DNA of 64,000 nucleotides from Paenibacillus kobensis NBRC 15729. Its GTDB lineage: Bacteria > Bacillota > Bacilli > Paenibacillales > Paenibacillaceae. Shown here in pieces: positions 51,997 to 60,509 of this stretch. A program made the position numbers and the translations under genes. The stretch spans positions 1-64,000 of the forward strand of contig NZ_BILZ01000030.1 of the NCBI RefSeq assembly GCF_004000825.1, in the 5' to 3' direction. Position 1 is the first letter of the stretch. Every line of letters starts with the position of its first letter. The notes under the pieces are model-generated. The model was not told the origin of the DNA. It saw nothing but the letters and a program-made list of their open reading frames with translations, and ran no database searches.

Positions 51997-52880
51997 ATCA
52001 CGCGGCTCTTGCGGCCGTCGATGCCGACCGGCACGCTGCCGGCGAGCGTCACGCGGCGGACAACGCGGTGTTGGTGCCCGTAATCGTTAACCGCATAATG
52101 CTGCGTCGCGCGGTTGTCCCAGATCGCAACGTCGCCTTCTTGCCAGCGCCAGCGCACCGTATTTTCCAGACGCGTTACATGCTCCTGCAGAACGTTGAAG
52201 ATACGCTCGGAGTCCGGCGAACGGAAGCCGACGATCCGTTTCACGAAGTGGCCCAGCAGCAGATGGCGCTCGCCTGTCTCCGGATGGACGTGTACGACCG
52301 GATGCTCCGTCTCATACACCGTCGATGTGAATTGGTCGCGCTTCTTCTTCGCCAGATCCTCGGATACTTCCTTACGGATGTTCGTCGCATAGTCATAAGC
52401 GTTCGAGTGAACGGCGCGTAGCTTGTCGGCCAGTTCTCTCAGCTCGGGAGCCAGGTCCTCGTATGCCGAGGCCGTGTTCGCCCATACCGTATCGCCGCCT
52501 GCCGCCGGAATAACGACGCCGCGCAGGATCGAAGCTTTCGGATAAGCGTCGACGAACGTCACGTCCGTATGCCAGGAGTTCGCGCGGCCGCCGTGATAGG
52601 AGTTCAACTCGAGAATCGAGCTGGAGCCTTCCTTTACCGGTACCGTCGGATGAGCGTACAGTTCGCCGAGCAGCTTAGCGAAATTTTCTTGCTCCTCGTC
52701 GTCCAAATGCTGCTGGCCGCGGAAGAACAACACTTTGTGTACGAGAAGCGCCTGCTGGATGACTTCTACTTGATCGGCGTCTAAATCGCCAGACAACCGG
52801 ATCCCTTTCACCTCTGCGCCAATACGGCCTGCCACCGGCGTAATTTCCACCACTTGTTTGCTCTTCGTCAATTCGCTCAT
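51942..52880 (-). CDS. TauD/TfdA-family dioxygenase with polyglutamine tail
   Basis: 312 residues. Fe(II)/2-oxoglutarate dioxygenase: iron ligands H104 and D106 in W-H-T-D-V-T, and the distal His in R-A-T-Q-H-Y-A-V-N-D, then R-R-V-T for the oxoglutarate carboxylate. Such enzymes free sulfite from taurine or alkanesulfonates. GGAGG lies 8 nt before the ATG at 52880. The C-terminus is a Gln-rich tail (seven Q in a row near the end) absent from usual family members. Third gene of the leftward half of the sulfonate cluster. Confidence 0.9.
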   Translation of the reverse strand: MSELTKSKQVVEITPVAGRIGAEVKGIRLSGDLDADQVEVIQQALLVHKVLFFRGQQHLDDEEQENFAKLLGELYAHPTVPVKEGSSSILELNSYHGGRANSWHTDVTFVDAYPKASILRGVVIPAAGGDTVWANTASAYEDLAPELRELADKLRAVHSNAYDYATNIRKEVSEDLAKKKRDQFTSTVYETEHPVVHVHPETGERHLLLGHFVKRIVGFRSPDSERIFNVLQEHVTRLENTVRWRWQEGDVAIWDNRATQHYAVNDYGHQHRVVRRVTLAGSVPVGIDGRKSRVIKPEQEQQQQQQQDQQQA

Positions 52881-52988
52881 CTTCAATTCCTCCCACAATT
52901 TTATTTTGGATGCATGATCCAGGGATAGGCCCACCGCCGCTATGTGGCATGTGCGGAAAGTGCGGAATGTGCCGGTACCGGGTGCGAT

Positions 52989-54047
52989 TTATTTCAAAGC
53001 TTCCGTGACGAACGTGTCGTTCACAGCGTCTTTGAACGTGAATTTGTTCTTGATGTACTTGTTCTCGTACAGGATGTCGCTAGAAGCCTGCATCGCATCG
53101 AGAGCAGTCTGCGTATAAGGCTTTACGATCGGAGTCGTATTACCCAGAATCTGCTTAATCGTATCGACAGGCAGCTTCGTCTGCTCGGCGAAAATGCTCG
53201 CCGCCTCTTCCTCGTTCGCCAGCTGGAAATCAACCGCTTGTTTGTACACTTTCAAATATTCAACGACGAGTTCCGGATGCTTCTTGGCGAATGCCGTGCT
53301 TGCAATCAAGGAACCCGGCGACAATACCGGTGTGTTCACTTCGATTTTGCGCGCTTTGCCGGTCGTAATGTTCTGCGTGACGTAAGGATCCCACGCGACC
53401 CAAGCGTCGAGCTTGCCGCTCTCGAACGCCGCCTGCGCGTCATCCGGCTGCAGATTGATGATGTTAACGTCTTTGATCGTCAGCCCCGCTTCTGGCAGCA
53501 CTTTGATCAGATAGACGTTCGCGACTGTTCCCTTGGCCAAGCCGATCGATTTGCCCTTCAGATCGGCGAGCGTTTGAATCTTGGAATCTTGGGGTACGAG
53601 AATGCTGGACGTTTTCTTGCCTTCGGAACTTAAACCGATAACTTCGAAAGGCAGCTTGTTGGATATGCCGGCAATCGCCGCGCCGTCTCCGAGGAAGGAC
53701 AAGTCGACCCGCCCTGCGACGAGCGCTTCGAGAAGCGGCGGTCCGCTCGGGAACTTGCTCCATTCGACTTCCGCATTCAGCTTGCTGAACGCTTCCTCAT
53801 AGAGCCCCTTCGCTCTTGCGATCGTCAGCGGGTTGATCGTCGAGTTAATCGCGATCTGCACCTTCACTTTGTCCCCGCTTGGCGCCGGATCGGACGAGCC
53901 TGCCGCCGTCTCCGTTTGCGCAGTTGCCGGAGCGTCTGCCTTTGCCGTCTCTCCGCTTCCTTTCTCTTTATCTCCGCAAGCGGATAAAACAAGCGTCAAA
54001 ATTGCCGTTAATGCGATTGCAAGTCCTGCACGTTTCCATCTCACCAT
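52989..54047 (-). CDS. ssuA: Aliphatic sulfonate-binding lipoprotein
   Basis: 352 residues. Lipobox L-S-A-C24, then a periplasmic-binding fold of the SsuA/TauA type (I-A-I-N-S-T-I-N-P-L-T-I-A-R-A-K-G-L-Y, L-D-A-W-V-A-W-D-P-Y). It captures sulfonates outside the membrane for SsuBC, which are encoded divergently. Lies between two dioxygenase genes. Confidence 0.9.
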   Translation of the reverse strand: MVRWKRAGLAIALTAILTLVLSACGDKEKGSGETAKADAPATAQTETAAGSSDPAPSGDKVKVQIAINSTINPLTIARAKGLYEEAFSKLNAEVEWSKFPSGPPLLEALVAGRVDLSFLGDGAAIAGISNKLPFEVIGLSSEGKKTSSILVPQDSKIQTLADLKGKSIGLAKGTVANVYLIKVLPEAGLTIKDVNIINLQPDDAQAAFESGKLDAWVAWDPYVTQNITTGKARKIEVNTPVLSPGSLIASTAFAKKHPELVVEYLKVYKQAVDFQLANEEEAASIFAEQTKLPVDTIKQILGNTTPIVKPYTQTALDAMQASSDILYENKYIKNKFTFKDAVNDTFVTEALK

Positions 54048-54121
54048 GATGTTGCCCCCTCTTTATGTGCTGCGAATGAGCTAAGAATGATTCCGCGATG
54101 CTTGGTTTCTGCTTCTATCTC

Positions 54122-55078
54122 TTAGAATGGAATATCGCCGATGATCGACACCCGCTCCGCTACGCGGCGGTTCGGGAAGTAGTCGGACGCCGCATAATGC
54201 TGCGTCGCACGGTTGTCCCAGAACGCGATCGAATCTTTCTCCCAATGGAAGCGGACTTGATATTCCGGAATTTTCGCTTGATCGAACAAATATTGCAGCA
54301 GCTCCTCGCTCTCTTCCGGCTCCAAGCCGACAATGCGAATCGTGAATGCCGCGTTGACGAACAGCGTCTTGCGTCCCGTCTCCGGATGGATGCGTACGAT
54401 TGGATGCTCCGCCGCGGGGAATTCGATCTGCTTCTCTGCCAGACGCTCCGGCGTTAAGGCCCGTCCGAACGATGGCGTAAAATCGTGAATCGCCTTCAAG
54501 CCGTCGATGCGCTCCTTCACTTCATCCGGAAGGTTGTCGTAGGCTGCCGCCTGATCCGACCACAGCGTATCGCCGCCGAGCGGAGGCACTTCGGACAGAC
54601 GAAGAACGGAACCGAAAGCCGGATTCACACGCCACGTAACGTCTGTGTGCCAAACGTTCTCCATGCCCGTTACGTTGGCATCCTTCGCGAAGCGCGTCAC
54701 CTCATCTGTATTGCCTTGCGGAAGGAACGGATGCTTCTCCAGCTCGCCCCACAGCTTCGCGAAGGCGAGATGCTGTTCGCTCGTAATGTTCTGATTGCGG
54801 AAGAACAATACTTTGAACTCGAGGAACGCGCGGCGGATTTCCTTTTGAAGCTCCGGGCTTACCGGCTGGCTCAGATCGACGCCTTCGATTTCCGCGCCGA
54901 TGACCGGACCAAGCGGCTTCACCGTGAACAGCGTGTACGGCTGCTCTTGTGCGCCTTCCGGCAGGCGGTTAAGGATGCGCTTGCCGCCGCGGTTATAACG
55001 TTTCGGATAATAACTCCGGGATAGGTAGTCCTGCGATTGCGGTTGTGTTTGCGTTTGAGTTTGTGTTTGGTTCGTCAT
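54122..55078 (-). CDS. TauD/TfdA-family dioxygenase
   Basis: 318 residues. H and D ligands in V-W-H-T-D-V-T-W, distal H in R-A-T-Q-H-Y-A-A-S-D, R in R-R-V-A-E-R-V-S. GGGAG lies 8 nt before the ATG at 55078. It begins with a (Gln-Thr)-rich run (Q-T-Q-T-Q-T-Q-T-Q-P-Q-S-Q), so both dioxygenases of this cluster carry Gln-rich ends, one at each terminus. First gene of the leftward sulfonate unit; likely releases sulfite from a sulfonate. Confidence 0.9.
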   Translation of the reverse strand: MTNQTQTQTQTQPQSQDYLSRSYYPKRYNRGGKRILNRLPEGAQEQPYTLFTVKPLGPVIGAEIEGVDLSQPVSPELQKEIRRAFLEFKVLFFRNQNITSEQHLAFAKLWGELEKHPFLPQGNTDEVTRFAKDANVTGMENVWHTDVTWRVNPAFGSVLRLSEVPPLGGDTLWSDQAAAYDNLPDEVKERIDGLKAIHDFTPSFGRALTPERLAEKQIEFPAAEHPIVRIHPETGRKTLFVNAAFTIRIVGLEPEESEELLQYLFDQAKIPEYQVRFHWEKDSIAFWDNRATQHYAASDYFPNRRVAERVSIIGDIPF

Positions 55079-55232
55079 GGTATACACTCCCTTTAGTTGT
55101 GGGCCATTAACTATTTATCTAGTTAACATACCTGTTTAATCGGAATTTGGTTTAAAAAAAAGATTTGCTCCATGACAGCCCGCTTTCCAGCTAGACTGTG
55201 ATTTCGCAAATCTCTGGCGATCCAGTAGATTT

Positions 55233-55264
55233 CGATATTTCGATATTTCGGTGTTGCGGTGTTG
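55233..55264. repeat. Two adjacent tandem duplications of 8-mers
   Basis: CGATATTT twice, directly followed by CGGTGTTG twice. Lies in the intergenic region between the divergent sulfonate genes. The rest of this 620-nt interval holds the ssuB promoter and no other recognised gene. Confidence 0.7.
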
Positions 55265-55500
55265 CGCTTGCTGCCCTGCGGCCTTAACCGTGTCGGCAAC
55301 CTTGTGGCTAAATCTTAGCAATCCGCGAATCGGATTGTCAACCCTTATTTTCCCGATTTTTCGGACCAGCCACGGTGCTTGAAGCTCCGCTACATCTAAT
55401 AGTTATATAAAAAAATCCCGCTATATTCCGTCAGATGGGTCCCATGAGCTGTATTGTTCACGTTTTTAATACAAAGTTTTCTTGTCGGAATAATATGTTA

Positions 55501-55530
55501 TTGACAGCCGCGAAATGGCGGTGTTAACAT
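55501..55530 (+). promoter_or_regulatory. Promoter of ssuBC
   Basis: -35 TTGACA (55501-55506), 18-nt spacer, -10 TAACAT (55525-55530, 4 of 6). The long leader of about 165 nt to ssuB may hold regulation, but no known riboswitch was recognised. Confidence 0.5.
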
Positions 55531-55700
55531 TAACCACATCAACCGGGGCATCCGTAACCGCACCCGGCTATATAGAATCAACCAGACCACTGGAGATTCG
55601 ACGCACGGAACTGTTGGAGAAGATCGTCTTCCCTTCGGATTGCCGCTGCCTCGAGTCTCTTTTTTGTTGGGAATATAAAAAAGAGAAGGATGTGCAGCCT

Positions 55701-56468
55701 ATGTCAGCAATCTTGAGCATAACGGACGTCAGTAAGACGTTCCATAACGAGACGAGCTCGACCCATGTATTAAGCAGACTGAACTTAACCGTGAACGAGG
55801 GCGACTTCGTAACCGTCATCGGACCGAGCGGCTGCGGCAAAAGCACGCTCCTCAAACTTATCGCCGGCCTCGACACCGACTACACGGGAGCCGTCAATAT
55901 CGAAGGCAAGAAGGTCGAACGGCCTTCTCAGGATAAAGGCTTTATTTTTCAAGAGCACCGCTTGTTTCCGTGGCTGAACGTGGAAGGCAACATCGCCGCC
56001 GATCTGCCGCTTCGCAAGCCGGAAGTGCGGAAGCGCGTCGACGAACTGATCCGGCTCGTCAAGCTGGAAGGCTTCGAGAAAGCCTATCCGCGCCAGCTGT
56101 CCGGCGGCATGTCCCAGCGGGTCGCCATTGCGCGTGCGCTGCTCCGGAATCCGAAGGTGCTGCTGCTTGACGAGCCTTTCGGCGCGCTTGATGCTTTCAC
56201 CCGTGCCCATCTGCAGGACGCGCTGCTCGACATCTGGCAGACGAACCGGACGACGATGGTGCTCGTCACGCACGATATCGACGAAGCTGTGTTCTTGTCC
56301 AACCGTGTCATCGTGATGGATGCAAGGCCCGGCAGAATTAAAGCGGTAATTCCGGTCGATCTACCTTATCCGCGCAGACGGACCGGGACCGCTTTTCAAG
56401 ACATCCGCACCCATCTGCTGCGGAGCCTGGAGCACCACGAAAGTGAAGAACCGAGCTACACGATCTAA
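55701..56468 (+). CDS. ssuB: Sulfonate ABC transporter ATPase
   Basis: 255 residues. Walker [10 protein letters not shown], signature L-S-G-G-M-S-Q-R, Walker [21 protein letters not shown]. The length equals that of SsuB. The ATG at 55701 has AAGGA upstream; the frame opening at 55515 runs through the leader. It energises sulfonate import with SsuC. Confidence 0.92.
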   Translation: MSAILSITDVSKTFHNETSSTHVLSRLNLTVNEGDFVTVIGPSGCGKSTLLKLIAGLDTDYTGAVNIEGKKVERPSQDKGFIFQEHRLFPWLNVEGNIAADLPLRKPEVRKRVDELIRLVKLEGFEKAYPRQLSGGMSQRVAIARALLRNPKVLLLDEPFGALDAFTRAHLQDALLDIWQTNRTTMVLVTHDIDEAVFLSNRVIVMDARPGRIKAVIPVDLPYPRRRTGTAFQDIRTHLLRSLEHHESEEPSYTI

Positions 56469-56512
56469 TCCTTCCCTCACACAGGGCTGGAATACGAAAG
56501 GACTGGTCCACC

Positions 56513-57346
56513 ATGACGACAACTACCATTGCGGCGCACAGCGAACAGGCCGTTCGTCCGCAAGTACATAAACGCAAGCGCCCCCGGTCTTGGCGGCCGC
56601 TGCGAAGAGGAATTATCATCCCCGCGTTGATCATCGCCTTGTGGCAGACGCTCAGCTCGACTGGATCGATTTCCGAAACACTGTACTCCTCCCCTTGGAA
56701 CATATTTAACGAATATATCGATTTGACTCGTACGGGCGAGCTGCCGCATCATCTGCGCATCAGCGTCGTTCGTGCAGCGTTCGGCTTCCTGCTCGGCGGC
56801 AGCCTCGGCCTGCTGACCGGCTTGTTCGTCGGCATGTCCAAGCGGTTCGAGGAGCATGTCAATCCGACGGTCCAAATGCTTCGAACCGTCCCGTTGCTTG
56901 CGATTACGCCGCTGTTCATTATGTGGTTCGGCTTCGGCGAGTTGTCCAAAGTGCTGCTCATCTCGCTCGGCGCGTTCTTCCCGCTCTACGTCAATACGTT
57001 CCTTGGCGTCCGCAACGTGGACCGGAAGCTGTTCGAGGTCGCTCGCGTGCTCGAATTCAGCCAGCTGCGCCAGCTGGCCCGCCTCGTCCTGCCTGCCTCT
57101 CTGCCGAACGTATTGCTTGGCATACGGCTATCGCTCAGCACCTCTTGGCTCTGCTTGGTCGTTGCCGAGCTGCTCGGTGCGGAGAGCGGCGTCGGCTACA
57201 TGATTCAGGATGCGCGCTCATTCGTGCAGACCGACGTCGTCTTCGTCGGCATTACGATCTTCGCGATCGTCGGCAAGCTTTCCGACTCGATCGTCCGCGT
57301 GCTGGAGCAGCGCCTGCTGCGCTGGCAGGACAGCTTTAAGGGATAG
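56513..57346 (+). CDS. ssuC: Sulfonate ABC transporter permease
   Basis: 277 residues with six helices and the family loop L-R-Q-L-A-R-L-V-L-P-A-S-L-P-N-V-L-L-G-I-R-L-S. It forms the channel for SsuA-delivered sulfonates. AAAGGA precedes the ATG, 44 nt after ssuB. A terminator follows. Confidence 0.92.
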   Translation: MTTTTIAAHSEQAVRPQVHKRKRPRSWRPLRRGIIIPALIIALWQTLSSTGSISETLYSSPWNIFNEYIDLTRTGELPHHLRISVVRAAFGFLLGGSLGLLTGLFVGMSKRFEEHVNPTVQMLRTVPLLAITPLFIMWFGFGELSKVLLISLGAFFPLYVNTFLGVRNVDRKLFEVARVLEFSQLRQLARLVLPASLPNVLLGIRLSLSTSWLCLVVAELLGAESGVGYMIQDARSFVQTDVVFVGITIFAIVGKLSDSIVRVLEQRLLRWQDSFKG

Positions 57347-57363
57347 CGGCCTTGCATAGCTAA

Positions 57364-57397
57364 AAAACCGTCCGGAGCAATCGCTCTGGACGGTTTT
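57364..57397. terminator. Terminator after ssuC
   Basis: AAAACCGTCC and GGACGGTTTT pair (inner GGAGC/GCTCT), followed by ATTTTTTATT. It also faces the convergent DUF6886-like gene. Confidence 0.8.
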
Positions 57398-57421
57398 ATT
57401 TTTTATTGGACACATATGCGG

Positions 57422-57934
57422 TTACAGCCTCTTCGCATTATTAAATCGATGGATGCCGAATCCTTTGAAACCGGATGCTAATATTGCTTCTCTAAGCGGA
57501 TACAGATTCGTTGTGAATCTTAATTCCACACCTCTGCCGATTAATCTCTCTATCAAATTCCCGTATGTATCAACCGCCTTCGGCTCCACGACGCGATGTG
57601 AGATATAGTAGCCGGCAGTCTTGTCAAAAAGCTCAAATCCCTCACTATCAAAGTTATATCGATAAATCGTCTGCTGTGAAATTCTTGTATACCAATCGCT
57701 TTCAACCGTGACGATCGTATCGGCAGTTGTATGGTTAAAAAAGAGTTCCAAATGCCGATCAGCCGTTGCCTCGTCTCTCCTGCACACGATGCGGGGACAA
57801 TCTCTTGGGAAGTAGTAGGTAAACTCATGCTCTTCATCTATCGCCCACACAACCGCAGGGAAATCCTGACGGTTGTGTTTCTCTTTCGGTACAAACCGTT
57901 TGATACTGTCGTCCTCGCTGAAATGAAATAACAC
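57422..57934 (-). CDS. DUF6886-like hypothetical protein
   Basis: 170 residues starting V/M-L-F-H-F-S-E-D. The N-terminal half has the patterns F-H-F-S-E-x-x-S-I-x-x-F-x-P, V-V-W-A-I-D-E-E-H and F-P-R-D-C-P-R, known from the DUF6886 family in Bacillales; no reaction is known. The GTG at 57934 has GGGGTG 5-6 nt upstream; the longer frame to 57982 lacks a site. Confidence 0.7.
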   Translation of the reverse strand: MLFHFSEDDSIKRFVPKEKHNRQDFPAVVWAIDEEHEFTYYFPRDCPRIVCRRDEATADRHLELFFNHTTADTIVTVESDWYTRISQQTIYRYNFDSEGFELFDKTAGYYISHRVVEPKAVDTYGNLIERLIGRGVELRFTTNLYPLREAILASGFKGFGIHRFNNAKRL

Positions 57935-58007
57935 CCGATCACCCCTATTAAATATCTCTATATATTCAACGTGGAAAATCAACTCTCCTACCGCTCGCTC
58001 AAAAAGC

Positions 58008-58051
58008 GCTCAAGCGCGGAACCGTTCATGAACGGTTGGTTTTCCTTGAGC
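58008..58051. repeat. Nested palindrome upstream of nox
   Basis: An 18-bp perfect palindrome (AACCGTTCATGAACGGTT, 58020-58037) is enclosed by GCTCAAG (58008-58014) and CTTGAGC (58045-58051). It could be an operator or a cruciform; no T run follows. Confidence 0.65.
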
Positions 58052-58104
58052 TGCAGTCGCCGCGCGGTACATATTCCGCCCCTATCGCCTAAGTCGTGAA
58101 CGAA

Positions 58105-58122
58105 ATGTGAAATTAATCACAA
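58105..58122. promoter_or_regulatory. Rex-like box 1
   Basis: ATGTGAAATTAATCACAA matches TTGTGAANNNNTTCACAA with two mismatches. Lies just upstream of the predicted -35. Confidence 0.55.
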
Positions 58123-58126
58123 CCCC

Positions 58127-58156
58127 TTGTCAAACTGACATCGCTTGGCATATGAT
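58127..58156 (+). promoter_or_regulatory. Promoter of nox
   Basis: -35 TTGTCA (58127-58132), 18-nt spacer, -10 TATGAT (58151-58156, 5 of 6). Placed between Rex-like boxes 1 and 2, which is fitting for repression. Confidence 0.6.
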
Positions 58157-58172
58157 AAGAGCAACAAAGGAA

Positions 58173-58190
58173 TTGTGAAATAAATCACAA
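58173..58190. promoter_or_regulatory. Rex-like box 2
   Basis: TTGTGAAATAAATCACAA matches the Rex consensus with one mismatch. It covers the region just after the predicted start. Confidence 0.7.
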
Positions 58191-58274
58191 CATCAAACGC
58201 ACACCCGTCCTCGCCCTCTAGAAGGCTGAACGGTCCAGACAAGATGGCGTGCATTTCATTTACTGTAAGCTAGG

Positions 58275-58292
58275 TTGTGAATAATTTCACAG
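58275..58292. promoter_or_regulatory. Rex-like box 3
   Basis: TTGTGAATAATTTCACAG matches the Rex consensus with one mismatch, 23 nt before the nox start. Confidence 0.65.
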
Positions 58293-58315
58293 TTATAATC
58301 GAGGAGGAAACAACA

Positions 58316-59644
58316 ATGAAGATCGCCGTTATCGGATGCACGCACGCAGGAACAGCCGCAGTGACTCAAATGGCCAAGCTTTATCCGGAAGCTCAAATCA
58401 CGGTTTACGAACGGAATAATAACGTATCGTTCCTGTCGTGCGGCATCGCGCTTCATGTCGGCGGCGTCGTACAGGACGTCGAGAAGCTGTTCTACGCTTC
58501 GCCTCAACAGCTTGCGGCAATGGGCGTCAAGATGAACATGTGCCACGACGTGCTCAAAGTCGATACTGAAGCGAAGACGATCCGCGCTCTGAATTTAACG
58601 ACAGGCGAAGAATTGACCGATACGTTTGATAAAGTCGTCATGACGACCGGCTCGTGGCCGATCGTTCCGAAGCTCGACGGTATGCAGCTCGACAACATCC
58701 TCCTCTGCAAAAACTACGGCCATGCGCAGACGATTATCGAGAAAGCGAAGCATGCAGACCGAATTACGGTCATCGGCGCAGGCTACATCGGCATCGAACT
58801 GGTCGAAGCGTTCGAGTTGCTCGGCAAGCAAGTCACACTGATTGATAACATGGACCGCATCCTGTTCAAATATCTCGACCGCGAATTTACGGATGCAACG
58901 GAGACGGTGCTCCGCGACAAAGGCATCGAGCTTCAGCTCGGCCAGACCGTTACCGGCTTCCGCGGCGTAGATGGACGCGTTGCCGAAGTCGTCACGACAG
59001 CAGGCGAATACGAGACCGATCTAGTCGTCCTGTGCATCGGCTTCCGGCCGAATACCGAATTGCTGAAAGGCCAGGTCGACATGCTGCCGAACGGCGCCAT
59101 CATCGTTGACGAGTACATGCGCACAAGCCATCCTGACGTATTCGCCGCCGGCGACAGCTGCGCCGTATTTTACAACCCGACCCATCGTCACGCCTATATC
59201 CCGCTCGCTACGAACGCAGTTAGGATGGGTACGCTTGTCGCACGCAACCTGCTGAAACCGACCGTCCGTTACATGGGTACGCAAGGCACGTCGGGCATCA
59301 AAATTTACGATCTCAACATCGCATCGACCGGTATGACCGAACAGGCCGCTCTCGACGCGGGCATGAATGTGAAAACTGTCACATTAGAAGACAACGACCG
59401 GCCGGAGTTTATGCCGACGTATGAGAAAGTGCTGCTGAAGGTCGTCTATGAAGCGGAGACTGGCCGAATCGTCGGCGCGCAGGTGCTGTCGAAGGATGAT
59501 CTCACGCAGGCGATCAACACCATGTCGGTCTGCATCCAGAACGGGATGACGATGAACGAGCTGAGCTTCGTCGACTTCTTCTTCCAGCCGCACTACAACA
59601 AGCCTTGGAATCTGCTCAACCAAGCGGGACTTCTGGCGATGTAA
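58316..59644 (+). CDS. nox: NADH oxidase, water-forming type
   Basis: 442 residues, FAD-dependent pyridine nucleotide-disulfide family. FAD motif near the start (V-I-G-C-T-H-A-G-T), redox C42 in S-F-L-S-C-G-I, NADH motif V-I-G-A-G-Y-I-G-I-E, second FAD motif A-A-G-D-S. The single cysteine is oxidised to a sulfenic acid in such enzymes, which reduce O2 to water and regenerate NAD+. CoA-disulfide reductase is the alternative. GAGGAGG lies before the ATG at 58316. Three Rex-like boxes upstream fit NADH/NAD+ control. Confidence 0.88.
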   Translation: MKIAVIGCTHAGTAAVTQMAKLYPEAQITVYERNNNVSFLSCGIALHVGGVVQDVEKLFYASPQQLAAMGVKMNMCHDVLKVDTEAKTIRALNLTTGEELTDTFDKVVMTTGSWPIVPKLDGMQLDNILLCKNYGHAQTIIEKAKHADRITVIGAGYIGIELVEAFELLGKQVTLIDNMDRILFKYLDREFTDATETVLRDKGIELQLGQTVTGFRGVDGRVAEVVTTAGEYETDLVVLCIGFRPNTELLKGQVDMLPNGAIIVDEYMRTSHPDVFAAGDSCAVFYNPTHRHAYIPLATNAVRMGTLVARNLLKPTVRYMGTQGTSGIKIYDLNIASTGMTEQAALDAGMNVKTVTLEDNDRPEFMPTYEKVLLKVVYEAETGRIVGAQVLSKDDLTQAINTMSVCIQNGMTMNELSFVDFFFQPHYNKPWNLLNQAGLLAM

Positions 59645-59678
59645 TCCGCGACCACGATAGCAGCACGAGCAATGAAGC

Positions 59679-59720
59679 AAGGGCTGTTCTTTACGCCGCA
59701 CGGCGTAAGGAACAGCCCTT
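59679..59720. terminator. Terminator between nox and clpP
   Basis: AAGGGCTGTTC-TTACGCCG and its complement form a stem of about 19 bp (one mismatch) with loop CA, followed by TTGTTG. It serves nox and may also end clpP transcription. Confidence 0.8.
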
Positions 59721-59760
59721 TTGTTGACTAATCGGCAGTTGATACCTTCCACCTAATGTT

Positions 59761-60354
59761 CTAAATGCCTACCGGCTTGTTTATAATCTGGTCGATAATC
59801 CCGTAATCAAGCGCCTCTTCCGCCGTCATAAAATAGTCGCGGTCCATGTCCCTCTCGACCCTCTCAATAGGCTGGCCTGTTCGGTCGGCGGTTATACGGT
59901 TCAGCTTCTCGCGCGTCGCAATGATCCGGCGGGCGGAAATCGCGATGTCGCTCGCCTGTCCTTGCGCACCGCCATGCGGCTGGTGAATCATCACCTCGCT
60001 GTTCGGAAGCGCAAATCTCTTGCCTTTCGTCCCCGACAACAACAGAATCGCTGCGAACGAAGCTGCCATTCCGGCACAAATCGTATGCACGTCCGGCTTC
60101 ACGTATTGCATCGTATCGTATATGGCGAATCCGGCCGACGTCGATCCCCCCGGACTGTTGATGTAGAAGTAAATATCCTTCTCCGGCTCCTCAGCGGCCA
60201 GGTACAGCAGCTGCGCCGTAATGGAATTGGCGACCTGATCGTCGATCGCCGACCCGAGAAACACAATCCGGTCCTTCAACAGACGTGAATAAATATCGTA
60301 CGACCGCTCTCCGCGGCTCGATTGTTCTACCACATAAGGTACATAGCTAGTCAT
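59761..60354 (-). CDS. clpP: ATP-dependent Clp protease proteolytic subunit
   Basis: 197 residues. Catalytic S99 in G-M-A-A-S-F-A, H124 in M-I-H-Q-P-H, Asp in R-D-M-D-R-D-Y-F-M. Typical family length. The usual M after the catalytic Ser is F here. The ATG at 60354 follows GAGGTG. There is no clpX or tig nearby, so this may be a second clpP copy. Confidence 0.92.
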   Translation of the reverse strand: MTSYVPYVVEQSSRGERSYDIYSRLLKDRIVFLGSAIDDQVANSITAQLLYLAAEEPEKDIYFYINSPGGSTSAGFAIYDTMQYVKPDVHTICAGMAASFAAILLLSGTKGKRFALPNSEVMIHQPHGGAQGQASDIAISARRIIATREKLNRITADRTGQPIERVERDMDRDYFMTAEEALDYGIIDQIINKPVGI

Positions 60355-60443
60355 TGCCTTCACCTCAAAGGTTAGAATTGGGGAGAGGCATGAAGGCGAT
60401 GACAGTGTCATACGAGATGATTTGCACGCTCACGTCGCCTGGT

Positions 60444-60467
60444 GCATCACTTTTTGTGTCACGCCAG
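60444..60467 (+). repeat. Dispersed 24-bp repeat, copy 3
   Basis: Matches the copies at 42951 and 43003 at 21 of 24 bases; begins GCATCACTTT and carries GTGTCAC. Located between clpP and the sigma factor gene. Confidence 0.6.
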
Positions 60468-60509
60468 ACTCACGCGGCCTGCGAGCCCATGCATGAGCGA
60501 TTAGGCGAG

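Noticed and set aside
55531-55700. Riboswitch in the ssuB leader
   Set aside because: The leader is long, but no SAM or other known aptamer motifs were found, only a small GAAGATCGTCTTC palindrome.
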